From NCBI GenBank assembly GCA_965220985.1, contig OZ244854.1, positions 124,001-188,000 of the forward strand: a stretch of DNA of 64,000 nt, written 5' to 3'. The stretch comes from JAPPHA01 sp965220985. GTDB taxonomy: Bacteria > Pseudomonadota > Alphaproteobacteria > Rhodobacterales > Rhodobacteraceae. Both the position numbers and the translations under genes were made by a program. The notes beneath the pieces were generated by a model, which was given only the letters and a program-made list of their open reading frames with translations, searched no databases and was not told where the DNA came from. Position 1 is the stretch's first letter; every line of letters starts with the position of its first letter. Below are positions 44,501 to 56,500 of this stretch, piece by piece.

Positions 44501-47500
44501 GCGGCGGATACCGTCACCGTCGTCGCGACGCTCGATGCCGCGTCAAGCGACGCGGTCACCGTCGCGACGCCGCCGTCCTCGGTGATGGAGGTCGCATCGA
44601 GCGACAGCGTCACGACCCGCACGTCGTCATTGGTAATGGTCAGCTCAACGTCGGCCGGACTGGTGATGCCCTGGCTGTTCGATGCGCTTGCCGACACCTT
44701 CACGGTCTTTGCCGGTGAGTCGGCACCATTGTCGACGCCCGTGATCGTCACCAGCCCCGTGCTCGTCTTCGATCCGGCCGCAATCGTTAGGGTCGCGTTC
44801 CTGCTCAGGGAGAAGTCGCCTGCAACCGCGGGCAATACCGGCGTCACCGAAACCGTCACCGTCGTGTCTTCGCTCGACGCGCGGTCAAGCGTCGCGCTCA
44901 CCGTCGCGACGCCACGGTTCTCGGTGATGGAGTTCTTGTCCAGGACCAGGGTCACCGTCGGCGCGTCGTCGTCATCGGCGACGGTCAGTTCGACGTCTTC
45001 GGGATCCGTCACGCCGATGCCGTTGGCTGCCTCTCCCGACACCGTCAAGGTCCTGTTCGGCGCATCGACGTCATTGTCGACGCCGGTGATCGTCACCACC
45101 CCCGTGCTCGCCGTCGAGCCGGCGGCAATGGTGAGGGTCGTGTTCTCACTGAGAGTGAAGTCACCGACAACCGCCGGCAATACTGGAGCGACCGACACCG
45201 CCACCGTCGTCGCAACGCTCGATGCCGCATCAAGCGATGCGGTCACCGTCGCGACGCCGCCGTTCTCCGAAATGGAAAGCGGGGCCACCGACAGCGTCAC
45301 GACCCGCACGTCGTCATTGGTAATGGTCAGCTCAACGTCGGCCGGACTGGTGATGCCCTGGCTGTTCGAAGCGCTCGCCGACACCTTCACGGTCTTTGCC
45401 AGCGAGTCGGCATCATTGTCGACGCCCGTGATCGTCACCACCCCCGTGCTCGTCTTCGATCCGGCCACGATGGTCAGGACCGGGTTCGCGCTCAAGGTGA
45501 AGTCACCCGAGACAGCAGGCGATTCCGGCGTCACCGAAACCGTCACCGTCGTGTCTTCGCTCGACGCACGGTCAAGCGTCGCGCTCACCGTCGCGACGCC
45601 ACCGTTCTCGGTGATGGAGGACTTGTCCAGGACCAGGGTCAACGTCGGCGTGTCGTCGTCATCGGCGACGGTCAGCTCGACGTCTTCGGGATCCGTCACG
45701 CCGATGCTGTTGGTCGACGAACCCGACACCGTCAAGGTTCTGTTCGGCGCATCGACGTCATTGTCGACGCCGGTGATCGTCACCGCCCCCGTGCTTGTCG
45801 TCGAGCCGGCGGCAATGGTGAGGGTCGTGTCCCTGCTCAACACAAAATCGCTCGTGGCCGCTGGCGACACCGGTGCCACCGAGACCGTGACGGTCGTCGC
45901 CACGCTCGATGCCGCATCGAGGCTTGCAGTCACTGTCGCGACACCCCCGTCCTCGGTGATGGAGGTTTTGTCGAGCGAGAGCGTCACCACGCGCCGGTCA
46001 TCGTTGGAAATCGTCAAACTCAGATCGGACGGATCGCCGATGCCTTGGACATTGGCTGCGGCACCCGACACCGTGACCGTCTTGTCGAGCGAGTCGACAT
46101 TGTTGTCGACGCCCGTGATGGTCACCACCCCCGTGCTCGACTTCGAGCCGGCCACGATGGTCAGGACCAGGTTCGTGCTCAAGGTGAAGTCACCCGAGAC
46201 AGCAGGCGATTCCGGCGTCACCGAAACCGTCACCGTCGTGTCTTCGCTCGACGCGCGGTCAAGCGTCGCGCTCACCGTCGCGAAGCCACCGTTCTCGGTG
46301 ATGGAGGACTTGTCCAGGACCAGCGTCACCGTCGGCGCGTCGTCGTCATCGGCGACGGTCAGCTCGACGTCTTCGGGATCCGTCACGCCGATGCCGTTGG
46401 TCGACGAACCCGACACCGTCAAGGTCTTGTCCGGCGCGTCCACTTCGTTGTTCACGCCAGTGATCGTCACCGTGCCCGTGCTCGTCGTCGAGCCGGCGGC
46501 AATGGTGAGGGTCGAGTCCCTGCTCAGCACAAAATCGCTCGTGGCCGCAGGCGACACCGGTGCCACCGAGACCGTGACGGTCGTCGCAACGCTCGATGCC
46601 GCATCAAGCGATGCGGTCACCGTCGCGACGCCGCCGTCCTCGGTGATGGAGGTCTTGTCGAGCGACAGCGTCACCACGCGCCGGTCATCGTTGGAAATGG
46701 TCAAACTCAGATCGGACGGATCGCCGATGCCTTGGACATTGGCTGCGGCACCCGACACCGTGACCGTCTTGTCGAGCGAGTCGACACTGTTGTCGACGCC
46801 CGTGATGGTCACCACCCCCGTGCTCGTCTTCGATCCGGCCGCAATCGTCAGGGTCGCGTTCCTGCTCAGGGAGAAGTCGCCTGCAACCGCGGGCAATACC
46901 GGCGTCACCGAAACCGTCACCGTCGTGTCTTCGCTCGACACCCGGTTCTGCGTTGCCGTCACCGTCGCGACGCCACGGTTCTCGGTGATGGAGTTCTTGT
47001 CCAGGACCAGGGTCACCGTCGGCGCGTCGTCGTCATCGGCGACGGTCAGTTCGACGTCTTCGGGATCCGTCACGCCGATGCCGTTGGCTGCCTCTCCCGA
47101 CACCGTCAAGGTCCTGTTCGGCGCATCGACGTCATTGTCGACGCCGGTGATCGTCACCACCCCCGTGCTCGCCGTCGAGCCGGCGGCAATGGTGAGGGTC
47201 GTGTTCTCACTGAGAGTGAAGTCACCGACAACCGCCGGCAATACTGGAGCGACCGACACCGCCACCGTCGTCGCAACGCTCGATGCCGCATCAAGCGATG
47301 CGGTCACCGTCGCGACGCCGCCGTTCTCCGAAATGGAAAGCGGGGCCACCGACAGCGTCACGACCCGCACGTCGTCATTGGTAATGGTCAGCTCAACGTC
47401 GGCCGGACTGGTGATGCCCTGGCTGTTCGAAGCGTTCGCCGACACCTTCACGGTCTTTGCCACCGAGTCGGCATCATTGTCGACGCCTGTGATCGTCACC

Positions 47501-50500
47501 AGCCCCGTGCTCGACTTCGATCCGGCCACGATGGTCAGGACCGGGTTCGCGCTCAAGGTGAAGTCACCCGAGACAGCAGGCGATTCCGGCGTCACCGAAA
47601 CCGTCACCGTCGTGTCTTCGCTCGACGCGCGGTCAAGCGTCGCGCTCACCGTCGCGAAGCCACCGTCTTCCGTGATGGAGGACTTGTCCAGGACAAGGGT
47701 CACCGTCGGCGCGTCGTCGTCATCGGCGACGGTCAGCTCGACGTCTTCGGGATCCGTCACGCCGATGCCGTTGGCTGCCTCTCCCGACACCGTCAAGGTC
47801 CTGTTCGGCGCATCGACGTCATTGTCGACGCCGGTGATCGTCACCACCCCCGTGCTTGTCGTCGATCCCGCCGCGATCGTCAGCGTGCTGCCCGCCAGCG
47901 TGAAGTCCCCGACAACCGCAGGAGCGACAGGCGTCACGTAAACCGTCACGGTGGTCGCGACGCTCGACGCCGCGTTCAGGCTTGCGGTCACCGTCGCAAC
48001 CCCGCCGCTCTCGTCGATCGAGGTCTCGTCAAGATGAAGTGTCACGACCCGGCGGTCGTCATCCTCGATGGTCAGCGTCTGCGGGTCGGGAGCCGTCACC
48101 CCCTGGCCGTTCGCCGCCGTCGCCGAAACCGTCACCGTCCGGTTGACCGCATCGACCTGGTTGTCCACGCCCGTGATCGTCACGGTGTCCTCGGTCGTGG
48201 TCGAACCCGCCGCGATCGTCAGCGTGCCGCCGACAACCGTGATGTCCCCCGCAACCGCTGGAGCGTCGGGCGTCACCGTCACCGTCACCGTCGTCGCCTC
48301 GCTCGAAGCACGGTCGAGCCGCGCCGTCACCGTCGCGACCCCTCCGGCCTCCGAGATCGAGCTGTCGTCAAGAACCAGTTCCACCTTGGGTGTCGGATCG
48401 TCGTCCTCGATCGTCAGCGTCCGCGAGTCGGGACCCGACACGCCGATCCCGTTGCTCGCTGAACCCGAGACCGTCACCGTCCTGTCCGGCGCGTCCACTT
48501 CGTTGTTCACGCTCGTGATCGTCACAAGACCTGTGCTGGTCGTCGATCCCGCCGCGATCGTAAGCGTGCTGCCCGCCAGCGTGAAGTCCCCGACAACCGC
48601 AGGAGCCACGGGCGCCGCCGAAACCGTCACGGTGGTCGCGACGCTCGACGCCGCGTTCAGGCTTGCGGTCACTGTCGCAACCCCGCCGCTCTCGTCGATC
48701 GAGGTCTCGTCAAGATGAAGTGTCACGACCCGGCGGTCGTCATCCTCGATGGTCAGCGTCTGCGGGTCGGGAGCCGTCACCCCCTGGCCGTTCGCCGCCG
48801 TCGCCGAAACCGTCACTGTCCGGTTGACCGCGTCGACCTGGTTGTCCACGCCCGTGATCGTCACGGTGTCCTCGGTCGTGGTCGAACCCGCCGCGATCGT
48901 CAGCGTGCTGCCGCTCAGCGTGAAGTCTCCGACAACCGCAGGCAGGACAGGCGTCGCCGTCACCGTCACCGTCGTCGCCTCGCTCGAAGCCCGATCAAGC
49001 CGCGCCGTCACCGTCGCGACGCCCCCGGCCTCCGAGATCGAACTGTCGTCTAGAACAAGCTCCACCTTGGGCGCCGGATCGTCGTCCTCGATCGTCAGCG
49101 TCCGCGAGTCGGGACCCGACACGCCGATCCCGTTGCTCGCTGAACCCGAAACCGTCACCGTCCTGTCCGGCGCGTCCACTTCGTTGTTCACGCCCGTGAT
49201 CGTCACCGCGCCCGTGCTGGTCGTCGATCCCGCCGCGATCGTCAGCGTGCTGCCTGCCAGCGTGAAGTCCCCGACAACCGCAGGAGCGACAGGCGCCACC
49301 GAAACCGTCACGGTGGTCGCGACGCTCGACGCCGCGTTCAGGCTTGCGGTCACCGTCGCAACCCCGCCGCTCTCGTCGATCGAGGTCTCGTCAAGATGAA
49401 GTGTCACGACCCGGCGGTCGTCGTCCTCGATGGTCAGCGTCTGCGGGTCGGGAGCCGTCACCCCCTGGCCGTTCGCCGCCGTCGCCGAAACCGTCACCGT
49501 CCGGTTGACCGCATCGACCTGGTTGTCCACGCCCGTGATCGTCACGGTGTCTTCGGTCGTGGTCGAACCCGCCGCGATCGTCAGCGTGCCGCCGACAACC
49601 GTGATGTCCCCCGCAACCGCTGGAGCGTCGGGCGTCACCGTCACCGTCACCGTCGTCGCCTCGCTCGAAGCACGGTCGAGCCGCGCCGTCACCGTCGCGA
49701 CGCCTCCGGCCTCCGAGATCGAGCTGTCGTCAAGAACCAGTTCCACCTCGGGCGCACCGTCGTCGTCTGAAATTGTCAGATCGATGGATGAAGGGCCAGA
49801 CACGCCGATCCCGTTGCTCGCTGAACCCGAGACCGTCACCGTCTTGTCCGGCGCGTCCACTTCGTTGTTCACGCCCGTGATCGTCACCACCCCCGTGCTT
49901 GCCGTCGATCCCGCCGCGATCGTCAGCGTGCTGCCTGCCAGCGTGAAGTCCCCGACATCCGCAGGAGCGACAGGCGTCACGGAAACCGTCACGGTGGTCG
50001 CGACGCTCGACGCCGCGTTCAGGCTTGCGGTCACTGTCGCAACCCCGCCGCTCTCGTCGATCGAGGTCTCGTCAAGATGAAGTGTCACGACCCGGCGGTC
50101 GTCATCCTCGATGGTCAGCGTCTGCGGGTCGGGAGCCGTCACCCCCTGGCCGTTCGCCGCCGTCGCCGAAACCGTCACTGTCCGGTTGACCGCGTCGACC
50201 TGGTTGTCCACGCCCGTGATCGTCACGGTGTCCTCGGTCGTGGTCGAACCCGCCGCGATCGTCAGCGTGCTGCCGCTCAGCGTGAAGTCTCCGACAACCG
50301 CAGGCAGGACAGGCGTCGCCGTCACCGTCACCGTCGTCGCCTCGCTCGAAGCCCGATCAAGCCGCGCCGTCACCGTCGCGACGCCCCCGGCCTCCGAGAT
50401 CGAACTGTCGTCTAGAACAAGCTCCACCTTGGGCGCCGGATCGTCGTCCTCGATCGTCAGCGTCCGCGAGTCGGGACCCGACACGCCGATCCCGTTGCTC

Positions 50501-53500
50501 GCTGAACCCGAAACCGTCACCGTCCTGTCCGGCGCGTCCACTTCGTTGTTCACGCCCGTGATCGTCACCGCGCCCGTGCTGGTCGTCGATCCCGCCGCGA
50601 TCGTCAGCGTGCTGCCTGCCAGCGTGAAGTCCCCGACAACCGCAGGAGCGACAGGCGCCACCGAAACCGTCACGGTGGTCGCGACGCTCGACGCCGCGTT
50701 CAGGCTTGCGGTCACCGTCGCAACCCCGCCGCTCTCGTCGATCGAGGTCTCGTCAAGATGAAGTGTCACGACCCGGCGGTCGTCGTCCTCGATGGTCAGC
50801 GTCTGCGGGTCGGGAGCCGTCACCCCCTGGCCGTTCGCCGCCGTCGCCGAAACCGTCACCGTCCGGTTGACCGCATCGACCTGGTTGTCCACGCCCGTGA
50901 TCGTCACGGTGTCTTCGGTCGTGGTCGAACCCGCCGCGATCGTCAGCGTGCCGCCGACAACCGTGATGTCCCCCGCAACCGCTGGAGCGTCGGGCGTCAC
51001 CGTCACCGTCACCGTCGTCGCCTCGCTCGAAGCACGGTCGAGCCGCGCCGTCACCGTCGCGACCCCTCCGGCCTCCGAGATCGAGCTGTCGTCAAGAACC
51101 AGTTCCACCTTGGGTGTCGGATCGTCGTCCTCGATCGTCAGCGTCCGCGAGTCGGGACCCGACACGCCGATCCCGTTGCTCGCTGAACCCGAGACCGTCA
51201 CCGTCCTGTCCGGCGCGTCCACTTCGTTGTTCACGCTCGTGATCGTCACAAGACCTGTGCTGGTCGTCGATCCCGCCGCGATCGTAAGCGTGCTGCCCGC
51301 CAGCGTGAAGTCCCCGACAACCGCAGGAGCCACGGGCGCCGCCGAAACCGTCACGGTGGTCGCGACGCTCGACGCCGCGTTCAGGCTTGCGGTCACTGTC
51401 GCAACCCCGCCGCTCTCGTCGATCGAGGTCTCGTCAAGATGAAGTGTCACGACCCGGCGGTCGTCATCCTCGATGGTCAGCGTCTGCGGGTCGGGAGCCG
51501 TCACCCCCTGGCCGTTCGCCGCCGTCGCCGAAACCGTCACTGTCCGGTTGACCGCGTCGACCTGGTTGTCCACGCCCGTGATCGTCACGGTGTCCTCGGT
51601 CGTGGTCGAACCCGCCGCGATCGTCAGCGTGCCGCCGCTCAGCGTGAAGTCTCCGACGACCGCAGGCAGGACAGGCGTCGCCGTCACCGTCACCGTCGTC
51701 GCCTCGCTCGAAGCACGGTCGAGCCGCGCCGTCACCGTCGCGACGCCTCCGGCCTCCGAGATCGAGCTGTCGTCAAGAACCAGTTCCACCTTGGGCGCCG
51801 GATCGTCGTCCTCGATCGTCAGCGTCCGCGAGTCGGGACCCGACACGCCGATCCCGTTGCTCGCTGAACCCGAGACCGTCACCGTCCTGTCCGGCGCGTC
51901 CACTTCGTTGTTCACGCCCGTGATCGTCACAAGACCCGTGCTGGTCGTCGAACCCGCCGCGATCGTCAGCGTGCTGCCCGCCAGCGTGAAGTCCCCGACA
52001 ACCGCAGGAGCGACAGGCGCCGCCGAAACCGTCACGGTGGTCGCGACGCTCGACGCCGCGTTCAGGCTTGCGGTCACTGTCGCAACCCCGCCGCTCTCGT
52101 CGATCGAGGTCTCGTCAAGATGAAGTGTCACGACCCGGCGGTCGTCGTCCTCGATGGTCAGCGTCTGCGGGTCGGGAGCCGTCACCCCCTGGCCGTTCGC
52201 CGCCGTCGCCGAAACCGTCACCGTCCGGTTGACCGCATCGACCTGGTTGTCCACGCCCGTGATCGTCACGGTGTCTTCGGTCGTGGTCGAACCCGCCGCG
52301 ATCGTCAGAGTGCTGCCGCTCAGCGTGAAGTCTCCGACAACCGCAGGCAGGACAGGCGTCGCCGTCACCGTCACCGTCGTCGCCTCGCTCGAAGCACGGT
52401 CGAGCCGCGCCGTCACCGTCGCGACGCCTCCGGCCTCCGAGATCGAGCTGTCGTCAAGAACAAGCTCCACCTTGGGCGCCGGATCGTCATCCTCGATCGT
52501 CAGCGTCCGCGAGTCGGGACCCGACACGCCGATCCCGTTGCTCGCTGAACCCGAGACCGTCACCGTCTTGTCCGGCGCGTCCACTTCGTTGTTCACGCCC
52601 GTGATCGTCACAAGACCCGTGCTGGTCGTCGATCCCGCCGCGATCGTCAGCGTGCTGCCCGCCAGCGTGAAGTCCCCGACAACCGCAGGAGCGACAGGCG
52701 CCGCCGAAACCGTCACGGTGGTCGCGACGCTCGACGCCGCATTCAGGCTTGCGGTCACTGTCGCCACGCCGCCGCTCTCGTCGATCGAGGTCTCGTCAAG
52801 ATGAAGTGTCACGACCCGGCGGTCGTCGTCCTCGATGGTCAGCGTCTGCGGGTCGGGAGCCGTCACCCCCTGGCCGTTCGCCGCCGTCGCCGAAACCGTC
52901 ACCGTTCGGTTGACCGCGTCGACCTGGTTGTCCACGCCCGTGATCGTCACGGTGTCCTCGGTCGTGGTCGAACCCGCCGCGATCGTCAGAGTGCCGCCGA
53001 CAACCGTGATGTCCCCCGCAACCGCTGGAGCGTCGGGCGTCACCGTCACCGTCACCGTCGTCGCCTCGCTCGAAGCCCGATCAAGCCGCGCCGTCACCGT
53101 CGCGACCCCTCCGGCCTCCGAGATCGAGCTGTCGTCAAGAACCAGTTCCACCTTGGGCGCCGGATCGTCGTCGGTCACGGTCAGCGTCAGGGAATCCGGC
53201 TTATCTGGTGCATCAAGGCCGTCTAGGTTGTTCCTCACTTCCACCACAGAAATCGTAAAGGTCTTGTCTGGTGCATCGACATCATTGGTTGCTGCCACAA
53301 TTTCTACGATTGTCTGATTAGGGAATTGCGGGTCCGGATTGGGTAGGACGTGGAACGTATTGTTGGCCAGTCTGATATCGCTCGCCATTGCAGGGTCAAT
53401 TGGCGTCACCGCAACACTGACGGTTGTTTTCGCGCTCGTATGTCCAGTCAGCGACGCCACCAGCGAGGCTTTTTCGCCCTCTGAAATTGTGCTCGGTACG

Positions 53501-56500
53501 AGTGCCAGATTCAGCGTCGGTGTGTCTTCATCGTCAAGAAGAGTAAGTTCCTTGGGCGTCGGGCTTTGCACTCCTTGCGTGTTGGTCGCTGTTGCCGAGA
53601 CGTTCAATGTCTTGTCTGGCTCATCGACAATGTTGCTGGCCGCCGTGATCGTTATGATGCCGGTGCTGTCCAACGATCCCGCCGCGACCGTCAGCGTGCT
53701 GCCACTTTGCGTGAAGTCGTCCGTGTCCGCATAATTTCCGGCGGTCACTGTAACGGTGATCTCCGTATCCTCGCTAGATAGATGGCCGAGCTTAGCCGTC
53801 ACCGACACAGAGCCGCCTTCGGCGACCGATTCCGCCACAACAAGCGTCACGGCCGGTGGACCTTCATCGTCCTCGATGGTCAGCGTCTTCGAATCCGGCG
53901 CCACGACTCCATGGGCGTTCTCCGCCGTCGCCGATACCGTCGCCGTCTTGTCGGGCGCATCCACCTGATTGTCCTCGGCGGTGATCGTCAGGGACCCCTC
54001 GCTCGTCGTCGAACCCGCAGCAATCATCAGCGTTTCGCCGCTCGCCGTCATGTCCCATGGAAACGCAGGAGCAACCGCCGTCACGATCACCGTCACCGTC
54101 GTCGCCTCGCTCGAAGGCCGATCAAGCCGCGCCGTCACCGTCGCGACGCCTCCGGCTTCCGAGATCGAGCTGTCGTCCAGAACCAGCTCCACCTTGGGCG
54201 ACGGATCATCGTCCTCGATCGTCAACGTCCGCGAGTCCGGACCAGACACGCCTATTCCGTTGCTCGCGGAACCAGAAACCGTCACCGTCTTGTCCGGCGC
54301 GTCGACCTCGTTGTCCTTGCTCGTGACCGTCACACGCCCCGTGCTGGTCGTCGATCCCGCCGCGATCGTCAGCGTTTCGCCGCTCAGTTCGTAGTCGTCC
54401 GTAACCGCAGGCAGGACGGGCGTCACGGAAACGGTCACGTTGGTTGCGACGCTCGACGCCGCGTCAAGCGTGGCCGTCACAGTGGCGACACCGCCGTTCT
54501 CCGAAATGGAAAGCGCGTCCACCGACAGCGACACCGTTCGACGGTCGTCGTCCGTGATCGTCAGCGTCGCCGGGTCGGGAGCCGTAACCCCGACAACATT
54601 GCTGGCTGAACCCGAAACCGTCACCGTCTTGTCCGGCGCGTCCACTTCGTTGTTCACACCGGTGATCGTCACCACGCCAGTGCTGGTCTTCGAACCGGCC
54701 GCGATCGTCAGCGTGCTGCCGCTCAGCGTGAAGTCCCCGACAACCGCAGGCGAGACGGGCGTCACGGAAACCGTCACGGTGGTTGCAACAGTCGACGCCT
54801 CGTCAAGCGTGGCCGTCACAGTCGCGACCCCGCCATTCTCGTCAATCGAGCTCTCGTCGAGATGAAGCGAAACCGTCCGGCGGTCGTTGTCCTCGATGGT
54901 CAACGTCGCCGGATCCGGAGCTGTCACCCCGTGGCCGTTCTCAGCGGCCGCGGAAACCGTCACCGTTCGGTTTGCCCCATCCACCTGGTTGTCAACGCCC
55001 GTGATCGTCACGGTCCCCTCGCTCGTGGTCGAACCCGCAGCAATTGTCAGAACACTGCCGCTGACCGATATGTCCCCTGCAACCGCAGGAGAGATTGGCG
55101 TCGCCGTCACCGTCACTTTCGTCGCCTCGCTCGAAGCGCGGTCTAGCTTGGCCGTCACCCTCGCGACGCCTCCGGCCTCCGAGATCGAACTGTCGTCAAG
55201 AACAAGCTCAACTTTTGGCGTGTCGTCGTCATCAGAAATGGTCAGATCGACTGACGAAGGTCCAACCACACCGACATCGTTGCTTGCTGTGCCCGAAACC
55301 GTCACCGTCTTGTCGGGTGCATCGATATCGTTGTCCTTACCCTTGATCGTCACTGTCCCCACGCTCGTGGTCGAACCCGCGGCTATTGTCAGCGTGCCGC
55401 CGCTCAGTTCGTAATCGTCCGAAACAGCAGGCAGGACGGGTGCCACGGAGACTGTCACGGTGGTCGCAACGCTCGACGCCGCATCGAGCGTGGCCGTCAC
55501 CGTCGAAACTTCACCTTTTTCCGAAATGGAACTCGGGGCCAGAACAAGCGTCACGACTCGAGGGGCCTGAGGCGTCGCCAAAACCTCGTCCGACCCGTCG
55601 CCCTCGCCGCTCGCGTTGACCGCGCGGATCCGGAAACCATAGGTCGTCTCGTTGGTCAGACCCGTCACCTCATGGCTGACCGTGGTTGCGTTGCTGCCCA
55701 CAATGTCAGCCCACGCACCGTACGCGGCATCACCCTCTTTTTGCTGCAACTGATACTTGGTGATGCTGTTGTTTTCGGGATCCGTCCACGACAGCGTCAC
55801 CTTGCCGTCCCCCGCCACTGCGGCAAGAACGGGCTTCTCTGGTCGTGCCAGCGGTGTCGCGTCCGTCGATGCGGCCGCACTCTGCCCCGCCTCATTCGAC
55901 GTCCTAACCTCAAAGCTGTACTCGACCCCGTTGGTGAGACCGGTGATCGTGCGGGACTCGGCATCTGCCGCAAGGTCGGTCCAGCCTGGCCAGTCCGTTT
56001 CGGATTTGACGCGGTGACGGATCTGCACTGCGGTCGGCGCGCTACCCGAATTCGGCAGTTTCCACGACAGCGCAACCAGGCCGTGTCCCGGCGCTGCAAC
56101 CAGGTCGGTAACCGGACCCGGCGTGGCAACGCCCTCGACCGCAAAGCTGTCGGTGGCAACCTCTCCGCCGAGATCGGTCGCATACAGCGTGACGGTCCCG
56201 CTGCCTGCACGTTCCCCCCGCAATGTCAAAGTGTCGCCGGATCGCGTCATCGTGAACGGCGGGCTGTCCTGCCCGCTGACATTTGACACCGCAACGATCC
56301 TCAGCACCTCGTCTGCATTGGGATCGCTGAACACCGGAGAACTCGTGCTCGCAAGCTCGATGGTCTGCGTGGCACCTACCACCACTCTCTGGTCACCGAC
56401 TCCATTGGCGACCGTCGGCGGGGCATTCACGCGCAGCCGGAAATCGATGGTGTCGTCGTCCGCGTCGCTTCTGTCCGAGTCGGAATCGTGGACTGTCATG

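Noticed and set aside
43703..47941. 1,412-codon open frame on the plus strand
   Set aside because: It is antisense to the giant protein, consists of low-complexity Val/Thr/Ser repeats mirroring the sense units, and has no signal peptide or ribosome site.
48068..53317. Eight plus-strand frames of 160-216 codons and interleaved Arg/His-rich frames
   Set aside because: They recur with the 681-bp DNA period and are shadows of the sense repeats.
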